From: JAVEDQ01 sp963783105
GTDB lineage: Bacteria; Actinomycetota; Actinomycetes; Frankiales; Frankiaceae
Assembly (NCBI GenBank): GCA_963783105.1
Contig: CAWAMI010000007.1
Span: forward strand, 62,001 to 126,000
DNA length: 64,000 bases
Reading direction: 5' to 3'
Positions within the stretch are counted from its first letter, which is position 1, and every line of letters begins with the position of its first letter. Under the pieces are notes generated by a model. The model saw only the letters and a program-made list of their open reading frames with translations, was not told where the DNA came from and did not search any database. Shown here in pieces: positions 16,863 to 25,117 of the stretch. The translations under genes were made by a program, and so were the position numbers.

Positions 16863-17456
16863 CTGAAAGGGCGCCACTACCTCGTCCCCGGCGTCGCAAC
16901 GGTGGCCTTGACGGTGGCGTCGCTCGCTGCCGTCGCCGCCGCCCAGGCGGACAGGCCCGGCGCTGGTTCGCATGCGCTTCCCATTCACGGGGCCGCTGCC
17001 AATGGCGTTTGCACGGCGCCGGCGGCACTGCCCGGCGAACGAGTCACCGTGGTGCTCTCGGACATGGCGATGGCCCGGTCGATGATGGGTGGGTCCGCCG
17101 GGGGCGGGATGAGGCGGGGCGCGATGATGCTTCGCAGTTCGCCGACGACGGTTGACCACGGGGCGGTCAGCCTGGTTGCGCTGAACCGCGGCACCCGCGC
17201 CCACGAGCTCGTTGTGGTACCCCTTGGCGGCAACGCGCCGGTCGGCTCCCGCGCGGTGGGTGCGGACGACACCGTTGACGAGGCGGGCAGTCTCGGGGAG
17301 GCGTCGACGTCGTGCGGTGCCGGATCGGGCGAGGGCATTGCTCCGAGCGCGTCTGGCTGGGTCACCGTCAACCTCGTCCCGGGCCGTTATGAACTGGTGT
17401 GCAACCTTCCCGGCCACTACGCCGCAGGCATGTACGGCGAGCTTGACGTCACGTGA
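16863..17456 (+). CDS. exported cupredoxin-like (sulfocyanin/plastocyanin type) protein; start uncertain
   Basis: The product has about 197 residues. An evident signal peptide (KGRHYLVPGVATVALTVASLAAVAAAQA) precedes a cupredoxin fold with type I copper ligands: His in AHELVVVP, then Cys and His in LVCNLPGHYAAGM, with Met as axial ligand. The copper centre would be outside the cytoplasmic membrane, for electron transfer or copper binding. No ATG or GTG precedes the signal peptide in frame outside the SHOCT gene. The options are CTG 16863, one base after the SHOCT stop, ATG 16785 inside the SHOCT gene, or GTG 16902, which would cut the signal peptide. CTG was used because it keeps a normal n-region. 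A Met/Gly-rich stretch (AMARSMMGGSAGGGMRRGAMM) in the mature part could bind extra metal. Confidence 0.7.
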   Translation: MKGRHYLVPGVATVALTVASLAAVAAAQADRPGAGSHALPIHGAAANGVCTAPAALPGERVTVVLSDMAMARSMMGGSAGGGMRRGAMMLRSSPTTVDHGAVSLVALNRGTRAHELVVVPLGGNAPVGSRAVGADDTVDEAGSLGEASTSCGAGSGEGIAPSASGWVTVNLVPGRYELVCNLPGHYAAGMYGELDVT

Positions 17457-17555
17457 CCGAGCATTAGCGAGCAAGCCGGGACTGTGGTCGGCCCCGTGGC
17501 GCTCGCGGCTTCTGGACACCGGCTCGCCGAGACGTTCCGCTTCACCGTGTAGCGC

Positions 17556-17573
17556 GCCGCCGAAGTCGGCGGT
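17556..17573. terminator. GC hairpin between convergent genes
   Basis: GCCGCCGA...TCGGCGGT folds into a 7-8 bp stem with a very short loop, between the cupredoxin stop (17456) and the surface-protein stop (17593). There is no T-run, so termination is only suggested by position. Confidence 0.3.
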
Positions 17574-17592
17574 TCTGCCTCGGCGACCTCGG

Positions 17593-18696
17593 TCAGTTAC
17601 CGGTGACCGCGACGCTGAAGGTCTGGCCGTTGACGGTGACGGAGCAGGTCATGGTCGCCTTCCAACCCGTCCCGTCGCCGGTCAGCTTGAACGCGGCGGT
17701 GCTCGTCGTCGCACCGTTGGCGATGGTCGAGCTGGACGGGGTCACGGTGCCGCCGGGAGTCCTGACGGTGGTCTCGCTCGAGATGACCGTGACCGCCGGG
17801 CCGGCGTTCGTCACCGTCGTCCGCGCCGCCGTGACGAACGTGACCGAACCCGTGAACGAGCCCGTTCCGCCCAGCGGAGCCGCCGTGCAGGTGGTGGTCG
17901 TGGAGACGGTCGCGGTCGAGCAGTCCTGGTTGTTGGCCGTGATCGCGGTGAACATCACGCCGTCGAAGGAGCCGGTGACCGTGAAGGAGGAGGACGAGGC
18001 CGCCGTGCTCGTGCCGTCGCTGACCTTGATCGCGTAGGAACCGTTGCCGGAGAACGGCACCGTGAAGGTGGCCGAGACGTCGCCGTTCGCTGCGGACGTT
18101 CCGCCGCTGGTGATCGTCGCGGCGGTGGTCCCGAAGGTGACCGTGAGCGGCGTCGACGGGGCGAAGTTGGACCCTGTGATGGTGACGATCGAGCCGACCG
18201 GGCCGCTGCTGACGCTCGGGGCGCCGACGCTCGCAGGGGGACAGTTCGGCGTCAGGGATGCCGTGATCGCAGAGGTGGTCCAGTTGCCGTAGAACGCGGA
18301 CAGCCGCCAGGTGTAGCTGGTGTTGTTCGTCAGAGGGCCATCGTTGGCGGTGGTCGTCGTCGCCGGCGTGATCTGCGATGTCGGACCGCCGACGCGCGTC
18401 AGGCTGTAGCCGGCGGCGAAGGCCGACGGCGTCGCCGTCCACGTGAGCTTGCCGCTGGGTATCCCGGAGCTGCAGGTCTGGCTGGCGATCAGGTTGCTCG
18501 GCGGTTGCAGTGTGCTCGCTTGGAAGCCGTTCGACCCGTTCGCGGTCGTCGCGACGAAGGTGGCGAACGTCGGCGGCAGCAGGAATGGGACCAGGGCCGC
18601 CAGCAGCAGCCCGAGCGGCCAGATCAGGCGCAGGCTCCGCCGGCGGCAATGGCCGACCCCGGCCACGAGGAGGGGAGACGAGCGCCGCCGGCGCAT
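17593..18696 (-). CDS. cell-surface protein with IPT/TIG-like domain
   Basis: The product has 367 residues. The basic N-terminus (MRRRRSS) precedes a hydrophobic signal anchor (LIWPLGLLLAALVPFLLPP). Next comes an ATFVATTANGSNGFQAST element, like the start of mature SipW-type substrates and camelysin-like surface proteins. A fibronectin-III-like segment (about 55-150, with SYTWRLSAFYGNW) and an IPT/TIG-like Ig module (about 155-240, VGSIVTITGSNFAPSTPLTVTFG) follow. The Ser/Thr-rich C-terminal beta domain has four cysteines. There is no LPXTG, so it is anchored by the N-terminus or secreted. GGGAGGTG four bases before ATG 18696 is a strong ribosome site. It has no obvious operon partner, and its function is unknown (adhesion or wall structure). 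Confidence 0.7.
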   Translation of the reverse strand: MRRRRSSPLLVAGVGHCRRRSLRLIWPLGLLLAALVPFLLPPTFATFVATTANGSNGFQASTLQPPSNLIASQTCSSGIPSGKLTWTATPSAFAAGYSLTRVGGPTSQITPATTTTANDGPLTNNTSYTWRLSAFYGNWTTSAITASLTPNCPPASVGAPSVSSGPVGSIVTITGSNFAPSTPLTVTFGTTAATITSGGTSAANGDVSATFTVPFSGNGSYAIKVSDGTSTAASSSSFTVTGSFDGVMFTAITANNQDCSTATVSTTTTCTAAPLGGTGSFTGSVTFVTAARTTVTNAGPAVTVISSETTVRTPGGTVTPSSSTIANGATTSTAAFKLTGDGTGWKATMTCSVTVNGQTFSVAVTGN

Positions 18697-18958
18697 CGTT
18701 CACCTCCCCACGTGTCGACCCGTCGGGGAGCGTGTCCGGGTCCGCGAGTTCCGGGATCTGCAGAGCTCGCGCCGTCAGAGAGCGCAACCCCGCTTCTCGT
18801 TCCCTGCCGGCCGGTCAGTTCTGGTCGACGAGGGCCGACCGGCCCGGGTCCCTTCTGGGTATCGAGTCGGCGGGCGAGCAACTTGAGGTCGTGCACGCCG
18901 ACCGGCGCCACCGCAAGGGTGATCCTTCGGGTGCGCCGTCGGCCGGGAAGCGCTCAGG

Positions 18959-19756
18959 CTAGTAGCGCCGGCCGAGGACCCACTCCACGGCGGACTTCAG
19001 CTGCGCGGGGGTCCAGCTGAACACGGGATCCGGCGAGTTGAGATTGTTCTGCCCCTCGTCGCTGAGGTACGAGCGCAGCGGCGTCGGCGGCTGGTTGTCG
19101 CGGGCGTTCGGCGCCGCGTTGATGAGGAAGCGCTCGTGTTGCCGGCGGTCGAGGGTCAGCACGATGTCGGAGTGCTCGACGTCGTAGGTCAGCGGTTTGC
19201 CGGTGAGCCAATCCGTGGCCGGCGGCTGCTTCTCGGCGGCCCGGTCGTAGGAGACGCCGAAGTACTTCCAGATCCTGTCGACGTCGGCGGCCGAGCCCGT
19301 CAGCAACACCCAGTTGGGCGGCGCGGGGGCGAAGAACTGACGGTAGGCCTGCAGCCTGACCGGCGTGTCCCGCTGGGGGTCGACGGTCAGTTGGACGAAC
19401 ACCACGTCGTTCCCGAGCCCCTTGCCGACCGTCTCCCTCGCCATCGAGGTGAAGTTGGCCGACAGCAGCGGGCAGATCTCCTGGCAGAGCGTCATGCTGT
19501 CGCCGAGGACGAGCACCTTGCCGCGGAACGCCGCGAGGCTGGTGGCACGACCGGTGGAGTCGGTCAGCGGCGCGTCGAGGACGGCGGACGGAACCGTCGC
19601 GTCGAGCGTGGTGCCGACCGACCCGTCGGGGGGCGGAGGCTTGCCGGTCGCGGCGCTGCCACCGGCACATGCGGCGAGGGTCAGCAGCGGCAGGGTGAGC
19701 AGCGCTGCCAGGAGGTGGCGGACGCGTCGGTGGGGCTGCGGGGTGGAGCGAGGCAT
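18959..19756 (-). CDS. SCO1/SenC family lipoprotein (copper chaperone-like)
   Basis: The product has 265 residues. The signal peptide ends in the lipobox LAAC (Cys30), so it is a lipoprotein on the outer face of the membrane. The thioredoxin-like domain carries the SCO1 CxxxC motif (TLCQEICPLL, Cys91 and Cys95) and the downstream copper-ligand His in DVEHSDIVL. SCO1 proteins deliver Cu(I) to the CuA centre of cytochrome oxidase or act as thiol reductants. A C-terminal extension after the fold (PPTPLRSYLSDEGQ...WVLGRRY) is unusual in length. The start ATG 19756 is the only plausible one. The neighbouring genes are unrelated, but the exported cupredoxin lies 2 kb away, giving two copper proteins in this part. 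Confidence 0.85.
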   Translation of the reverse strand: MPRSTPQPHRRVRHLLAALLTLPLLTLAACAGGSAATGKPPPPDGSVGTTLDATVPSAVLDAPLTDSTGRATSLAAFRGKVLVLGDSMTLCQEICPLLSANFTSMARETVGKGLGNDVVFVQLTVDPQRDTPVRLQAYRQFFAPAPPNWVLLTGSAADVDRIWKYFGVSYDRAAEKQPPATDWLTGKPLTYDVEHSDIVLTLDRRQHERFLINAAPNARDNQPPTPLRSYLSDEGQNNLNSPDPVFSWTPAQLKSAVEWVLGRRY

Positions 19757-19817
19757 CGACCTCGATTGTGCTCCTGCAAGATTTGTCTGGGTGCCAACGG
19801 GGCGAGTCGCCCTCGTC

Positions 19818-20363
19818 TCATCGGCTGACGGCCTCGTTCAGGCCGCGGGCGATGAAAGCCTGTTCCCCCTCGGCGGGGCGGCCGGTGCTCTCCGGCACGA
19901 GCGTGAGGTTCCCCTTGGTCTCGTAGAGCACGAAGCGCAGGTCGCTCAGGCTGTACACGCCCTGCTGGCGGAGGTGGGCGAAGAGGTCGCTCTCGGTGAG
20001 CCCGCAGATGAGCAGCTGCCGGCGGCGCACGCGACCGTGCTCCACCAGGATCCGGACCCGATGGTCGGTCAGCTTGGCGACCCAGGGCAGGTAGCGCCCG
20101 AAGGTGACCGCGGTGTGAGCGGCCAGGATCGTCACGAGAGCGGCCACTCCGACGAGAAGCGACTGGCTCGAGGCCGTGGCGGTGCGCCCGATGATGGCTC
20201 CGACGGCGACCGCCGCCGCGAAGTCGATCGCGGTCCATTGGGACAGCGTGCGCCGGTGCGCCACCCGCAGCCCGACGAGCGCCGCCAGATACATCAGCGC
20301 AGCCTTGGCCACTGCCGGGCCCAGGGTGCCCGCGCCGCCGAAGAACCAGGACGGCTCGTTCAT
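19818..20363 (-). CDS. DUF421 (YetF-type) membrane protein
   Basis: The product has 181 residues with three membrane helices: TLGPAVAKAALMYLAALVGLRVA, TAIDFAAAVAVGAIIGRTA and SLLVGVAALVTILAAHTAV. The cytoplasmic DUF421 beta domain (RILVEHGRVRRRQLLICGLTESDLFAHLRQQGV) and LSDLRFVLYETKGNLTLV complete it. The DFAAAVAVGAIIGR segment is the family hallmark. YetF proteins occur in spore or stress contexts and their role is unresolved. AAGGAGG five bases before ATG 20363 fixes the start. It is divergent from the MarR-ClC pair and shares a 140-base promoter region with it. Confidence 0.88.
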   Translation of the reverse strand: MNEPSWFFGGAGTLGPAVAKAALMYLAALVGLRVAHRRTLSQWTAIDFAAAVAVGAIIGRTATASSQSLLVGVAALVTILAAHTAVTFGRYLPWVAKLTDHRVRILVEHGRVRRRQLLICGLTESDLFAHLRQQGVYSLSDLRFVLYETKGNLTLVPESTGRPAEGEQAFIARGLNEAVSR

Positions 20364-20445
20364 CACGTCCTCCTTCGTCCGGGTCGCCGCCCGCGGACCG
20401 AGCGCTTCCTCACGTTTCGATGCGTTCCCGGGTCGGCACAAAGAA

Positions 20446-20456
20446 TGCATAGTGCA
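20446..20456. promoter_or_regulatory. TGCATAGTGCA palindrome in the DUF421/MarR divergent region
   Basis: TGCA-TAG-TGCA is embedded in AT-rich sequence (AAAGAATGCATAGTGCAACT), 48 bases before the MarR start. AT-rich palindromes at this place are typical MarR-family autoregulatory sites, and this one could control both directions. Confidence 0.5.
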
Positions 20457-20503
20457 ACTACTGACCGCGGAAGCCACTACCGCGGGCAAGGAGGCCGTCG
20501 CCG

Positions 20504-21055
20504 ATGCCTGACTCCGCCGTGAGAGGCGGCACCGGGCTCCTGCCTGCGCAGTCGCAGTGGGACCCGGTCGTGGACGCCGTGGTGGGAGCCAGTCGGGCCC
20601 TGGTGGCGATCGCTGCGCGGTCGTTGGGAGCGGCCGGGGACGAGGTCACGCTCGCCCAGTACCGGGCGCTGGTGGTGCTGGCCTCGAGGGGGCCCCAGCG
20701 GGTCGTCGACCTGGCTCGCGTCCTCGACGTGACCGCCTCGACGGCCACGCGGATGAGCGACCGGCTCGTGCGCAAGGGCCTGATCCGGCGCCAGCGTCTG
20801 ACGAGCGACAGGAGGATGGTGCGCCTGAGCATCTCCGCTGCCGGCCGCGACCTCGTCGCGACCGTGACGGAACGACGCCGCCACGAGGTGCAGGACATCG
20901 TTCGCAGGCTGCCTCCCGCCGAACGGCAGCAACTGGTGACGACGCTCCGGCGGTTCGCCGACGCCGCGGGTGAGGTGCCGGAGCAGGAGTGGTCGCTCGG
21001 CTGGGGTTCCGACGACGAGCGGGACGGACGATCGAGTGAGACCGAAAATGAGTGA
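20504..21055 (+). CDS. MarR family transcriptional regulator
   Basis: The product has 183 residues. The winged helix-turn-helix is clear: VTLAQYRALVVLASRGPQRVVDLARVLDVTASTATRMSDRL gives the helix pair and recognition helix, and LIRRQRLTSDRRMVRLSISAAGR gives the wing with the conserved DRR. The effector is unknown; there is no obvious redox Cys. The 3' end overlaps the ClC gene by four bases (GTGA), so the two are translated together and the regulator probably controls the channel. An AAGGAGG site lies nine bases before ATG 20504. The C-terminal tail (DDERDGRSSETENE) is acidic and disordered. Confidence 0.92.
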   Translation: MPDSAVRGGTGLLPAQSQWDPVVDAVVGASRALVAIAARSLGAAGDEVTLAQYRALVVLASRGPQRVVDLARVLDVTASTATRMSDRLVRKGLIRRQRLTSDRRMVRLSISAAGRDLVATVTERRRHEVQDIVRRLPPAERQQLVTTLRRFADAAGEVPEQEWSLGWGSDDERDGRSSETENE

Positions 21056-23184
21056 GACCGACGATGAGTGAGATGTCGGCCGGATGGGTGCGACAGTCGG
21101 AGCTCGGGACGAGACGGCTCGTCGGTCGCTGGCTGTCCGGGTTGCGGACCGCCTCCTACGTCCGGAAGTGGTTGCTGCTCGGCGTGCTCATCGGCGTCGT
21201 CGCCGGCCTGGGGGCGGTGGCGTTCTACGCCGTGCTGCACCTGGCGACGCACTACCTCCTCGGGTCGTTGGGCGGCTTCGTGCCGGCCGGCACGGCGGGC
21301 GAGGGCGGCATCCACGCGGCGAGCGGCTTCGCGCGTCCCTGGGCCATCCCTCTGGTCGTGGGCGCCGGCGGGCTCGTCTCGGGGCTGCTGGTGTTCGGGC
21401 TGGCACCGGAGGCCGAGGGTCACGGGACGGACGCGGCGATCCACGCCGTGCACACCAACCCCAAGGGCATGCGTCCGCGGGTGACCCTGGTCAAGTTGGC
21501 GTCGTCCGCGGTCACGATCGGCTCCGGGGGATCCGGGGGGCGGGAGGGTCCGACGGCGCAGATCTCGGCCAGCTTCGGCTCGATGCTCGCCCGCGCCCTC
21601 AACCTGACCCCGGCCGACAGCCGGATCGCCGTGTCGACGGGCATCGCCTCCGGCATCGCGGCGATCTTCCGCGCTCCGCTGGGCGGGGCGATCCTCGGGG
21701 CAGAGCTGCTGTACCGGGATGACGTGGAGGTCGAGGCACTGCTCCCGTCGCTGGTGGCCTCGGTCACCGGCTTCGCCGTGTTCGGCGGCATCACCGGCGA
21801 CTTCAGCCCGATCTTCGGCCATCACGACGGCTTCCAGCTCCACAACGCCGCGCAGCTGCTGCTCTACGTGGTGCTCGGGCTGGCTGCCGGACTCGTCGGC
21901 CGGTTGTACGTGAAGGTCTTCTACGGGACGACCGACCTGTTCACCCGCGCCCCCGGGCCGCGCTGGTTGAAGCCCGCCCTCGCGGGAGTCGCCGTGGGCG
22001 GCCTCGGCCTCCTGGTCCCCAGCGTTCTCGGCACCGGATACGGGCAGGTCCAGGCCGACCTGGACCGGCAGATGTTGCTGGGGATCCCGCTGTGGCTGAT
22101 TCTGGCCGTGCCGTTCGCGAAGATCCTCGCCACCAGCTTGTCGATCGGTTCCGGCGGCTCCGGCGGCATCTTCGGTCCGGGGATGGTCGTGGGAGGGGCG
22201 ACCGGTGCCGCGCTCTGGCGGCTGATGGACCTGGCCGGGGTGGCGCCGCACGACCCGGTGCCGTTCGTCATCGTGGGTATGGCGGCGTGCTTCGGCGCGA
22301 TCGCCCACGCGCCGCTGGCCGTGATGCTGATGGTCGCCGAGATGACGGGCAACCTCGCGATGCTCGCCCCGGCGATGGTCGCCATCGCCCTCGCCGTCCT
22401 GGTGGTGGGGGACACGAGCATCTACCGCAGCCAGCTCCGGAGCCGGACCGACTCCCCGGCCCACCGGTTCTCCTTCGGGTTGCCGGCATCGGCCTCCGTG
22501 CCGCTGCGGGACGTGATGGCCTCGCCCCGGCTGGTGCTCGCGGCCGATCTTCCGGCGCGGCGGGCACTCGCCGAGCTCCGCGCCATGGAGCTCGACGGGG
22601 CCCCCGTCGTGAACGGTGACGGCGCCTTCCTCGGCAGCCTCCAGACCTCCCGGCTCGTCGAGTACGTCGAGAAACGACCCGATGCCCCCGTCGGTCGCCT
22701 CGCCGACGCGGAGGCGATGACCGTTCCCGTCGACGCGGCGCTGGACGCCGCGGTCGACGCCGTCTCGACCAGCCGAGGCGCCTGGGTCCCGGTGCTCGAC
22801 ACCGACATGCGCGTCGTTGGCATCGTCGCCCCCTCCGACCTGGTGAGCGGATGGCGCACAGCGATGCGCCAGGTCGTCCGCCGACTCGGTCGCGCCTCCC
22901 GCAGCGCAGTCGTTCTCGAGGACACGGTGGGCCCAGGCGCGGTCGCGGACGGCGCGCGCGTGGCCGACCTCCCGCTACCGCACGGCGCCGTCCTGGTCGC
23001 CGTCCACCGCGGGAAGGGGCTGATCCTCGTCGACGCCGACACGGTCCTGTGTCCCGGTGACCTCGTGAGCGCCTTCACCCGACCGGGCGACGAGGATGTG
23101 CTCCGCGGTCTCCTGACCGCACCGGACGACGTGCCCGACGCCGAGCTGCCGGACCTTCCGGCGCGTTCCGCGCGCGTCTCCTGA
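21052..23184 (+). CDS. ClC family chloride channel/transporter with CBS pair and C-terminal RCK-like domain
   Basis: The product has 710 residues (706 from ATG 21064). The ClC membrane part (about 40-470) has the anion-selectivity segments GSGGSGGREGPTAQ, with the gating Glu of GREGP retained, and GSGGSGGIFGPGMV. The proton-coupling position was not resolved by eye. Two CBS motifs follow (LRDVMASPRLVLAADLPARRALAELR and VGRLADAEAMTVPVDAALDAAVDAVSTSRGAWVPVLD). The last about 90 residues resemble a TrkA-C/RCK-type regulatory domain (DTVGPGAVADGARVADLPLPHGAVLVAVHR...ADTVLCPGDLVSAF). Such proteins move Cl- or similar anions in acid or osmotic stress, under nucleotide control through the CBS pair. 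The GTG 21052 start overlaps the marR stop. Confidence 0.92.
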   Translation: MRPTMSEMSAGWVRQSELGTRRLVGRWLSGLRTASYVRKWLLLGVLIGVVAGLGAVAFYAVLHLATHYLLGSLGGFVPAGTAGEGGIHAASGFARPWAIPLVVGAGGLVSGLLVFGLAPEAEGHGTDAAIHAVHTNPKGMRPRVTLVKLASSAVTIGSGGSGGREGPTAQISASFGSMLARALNLTPADSRIAVSTGIASGIAAIFRAPLGGAILGAELLYRDDVEVEALLPSLVASVTGFAVFGGITGDFSPIFGHHDGFQLHNAAQLLLYVVLGLAAGLVGRLYVKVFYGTTDLFTRAPGPRWLKPALAGVAVGGLGLLVPSVLGTGYGQVQADLDRQMLLGIPLWLILAVPFAKILATSLSIGSGGSGGIFGPGMVVGGATGAALWRLMDLAGVAPHDPVPFVIVGMAACFGAIAHAPLAVMLMVAEMTGNLAMLAPAMVAIALAVLVVGDTSIYRSQLRSRTDSPAHRFSFGLPASASVPLRDVMASPRLVLAADLPARRALAELRAMELDGAPVVNGDGAFLGSLQTSRLVEYVEKRPDAPVGRLADAEAMTVPVDAALDAAVDAVSTSRGAWVPVLDTDMRVVGIVAPSDLVSGWRTAMRQVVRRLGRASRSAVVLEDTVGPGAVADGARVADLPLPHGAVLVAVHRGKGLILVDADTVLCPGDLVSAFTRPGDEDVLRGLLTAPDDVPDAELPDLPARSARVS

Positions 23185-23334
23185 CCGAGGGAGAGGCGGT
23201 CGTCGGGGTCGGTGGCCGGCGGACGGGGGGTCCGTGAACCCTCCCGTTTCACAGTCAGGCCGGGACCTGCTCCTCACGTAGCCTGACGTCCCGACGGGAG
23301 ACGCGAACGTGGCGGACGAAGGCGAGATGGTGCT

Positions 23335-25092
23335 GTGCGACACCGCCCCGAGGCGCGGGACCGAGCGGTGGTCGGCCCCCTGTCCCTGTTGAGGGGCGCT
23401 CCTCGTGCGGTGTGGTTGCTCGTCGTCCTGAACGGTCTCGTGCTGGCGTGCTGGTCGGTCCTGACCCCCGTCTTCCACGCCCCGGACGAGCCCAACCACG
23501 CCGAAGCGGTCATGCGCCTGGTGACCGGGCAGGGCTGGGCGAAGGTCGGGCACGCCTATGTCGGCGTCGAGGGCCAGGCCGCGATCGCGCAGAGCCCGTT
23601 CGCGTCCCGGGCGAGGCCCGGCCGGCTCAACCCGGGACCCGTCCTGCAGCAGGACGCGGTTCCGCGCGGCGACCGCCCGTCGTGGCAGGACCTCCGCGCG
23701 ACGGTGCCGAACCCGCATCGGGGAGGTATCCAGCAGATCGTTCAGCACCCACCCGGGTACTACTGGCTCGCCGCGGGCGCCGTGAAGATCACCGGTGGCG
23801 ACGGCCAGCGCTGGGACCGCGCGGTCGGGGTCATGCGGTTGGTGTCGGTGTTGCTGGTGGCTCCGCTGCCCTTGCTCGCCTGGGCTGCGGCCTTCCGGCT
23901 GTTGGACGACTCGCGGGCAGCCGTGGTGGCGGCTGTGGTCCCGCTGGGGATCCCGGAACTGACGCACATCGGGGGCAGCGTCAACAACGACAACGCGTTG
24001 GTCTTCACCGCCGGGCTGTTGATGGTGGGGCTGGCCTGTGTGCTCCGCGGTGACCGACGCCTCGGGACGGCGCTGTTCGTCGGGATCTCCCTCGGGCTCG
24101 CGTTGTTCAGCAAGGGGCTGGCACTCGTGCTGCCGCCCCTCGTGCTGGCGGCGTATCTGTTGCCTCCCATCGGCGCCCGCCGAGGCAAGGACGAGACGTC
24201 CGCCGACGACGCGGCCGATGCCCCTCCACCGCGCATCCCTCGCGGTGCATGGGTCCGCCCGGTGCTGACGGCAGCGGTCGCCGCGTTCCTGGCCGGCGGG
24301 TGGTGGTTCGTGGTGAGCCTTCTCCGCTACGGGTCGTTCCAGCCGGGGATCGCCGGCTTCGCGCCCGGGAAGTTCCTCGGCGACGACCGTTTCGCGCTGT
24401 TCCGCTACATGACCGACATCCTTCTGCTGCGCTATTGGGGCAGCCTGGGCTGGTTCGAGGTCAACCTGCCGCTGCGCCTCACCTACGTCGCGAGCGCGGT
24501 CGTCCTGATCCTGGTGCTCGTCGCGGTGCTGCGGCGTCGGACGCCGCGGGTACGGCTCGCGCTGCTGCTGATGCTCTACCCGACGGTGGCGACGTGGGGC
24601 CTGCTCGTGGCGCAGAGCCTGAACTACTACCACCACACGCACTACTTCCGCGGCGGCTCCGGCCGCTACCTGTTCATCGGCGTGGTCGGCGTCGCGGTCG
24701 TCGTCGGCGCGGGCGCCACCAGCCTTGCCCGGATCCGGAACTGGGCGCCCGTGGCGCTGCTGGTGACCGCCCTGGGCATGCAGGCCGTCGCCGTCACGCT
24801 GGCGGTGCAGAAGTGGTGGCAACCGAAGGGCGGCGGAATCCGCCAGGCCTGGGGCGCGCTGAGCTCGTGGTCGGCCTGGCCTCCCGAGCTGATCGAGGCG
24901 CTCGTCCTGGTGACGGCACTCGCCGCCGTCGCCGCACTGATCGCGCTCCTCCTGCAGTACCGCACAGCGGACGGGCCGCGGGCGGCGGCCGGCCGCGGGC
25001 AGCTCGCACCCGTGGCCGCGAACGGGGGCGGTGCTCGTTCCGAGTTCGTCTCGCAGCCCCTGGCCAGGGACGACGGCGACCGGGTGGGTTGA
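23335..25092 (+). CDS. DUF2142-like polytopic membrane protein (GT-C glycosyltransferase type)
   Basis: The product has 585 residues with about 11 membrane helices. After the first helix comes TPVFHAPDEPNHAEAVMRLV, the acidic DEP.H loop typical of DUF2142 and related GT-C enzymes that use lipid-linked sugars. A long outside loop (residues 70-140) ends in QHPPGYYWLAAGAVKITGG. The middle helices carry GGSVNNDNALVF, another family-like motif. The C-terminal 60 residues are polar and Ala/Gly-rich. The donor and acceptor are unknown; a cell-envelope polysaccharide role is inferred. The start is GTG 23335, because the upstream ATG (23327) is in another frame. It converges with a second GT-C-like gene across 25 bases. 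Confidence 0.7.
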   Translation: MRHRPEARDRAVVGPLSLLRGAPRAVWLLVVLNGLVLACWSVLTPVFHAPDEPNHAEAVMRLVTGQGWAKVGHAYVGVEGQAAIAQSPFASRARPGRLNPGPVLQQDAVPRGDRPSWQDLRATVPNPHRGGIQQIVQHPPGYYWLAAGAVKITGGDGQRWDRAVGVMRLVSVLLVAPLPLLAWAAAFRLLDDSRAAVVAAVVPLGIPELTHIGGSVNNDNALVFTAGLLMVGLACVLRGDRRLGTALFVGISLGLALFSKGLALVLPPLVLAAYLLPPIGARRGKDETSADDAADAPPPRIPRGAWVRPVLTAAVAAFLAGGWWFVVSLLRYGSFQPGIAGFAPGKFLGDDRFALFRYMTDILLLRYWGSLGWFEVNLPLRLTYVASAVVLILVLVAVLRRRTPRVRLALLLMLYPTVATWGLLVAQSLNYYHHTHYFRGGSGRYLFIGVVGVAVVVGAGATSLARIRNWAPVALLVTALGMQAVAVTLAVQKWWQPKGGGIRQAWGALSSWSAWPPELIEALVLVTALAAVAALIALLLQYRTADGPRAAAGRGQLAPVAANGGGARSEFVSQPLARDDGDRVG

Positions 25093-25117
25093 CGCCCGGC
25101 GACGCGCGGCGAAGGCG

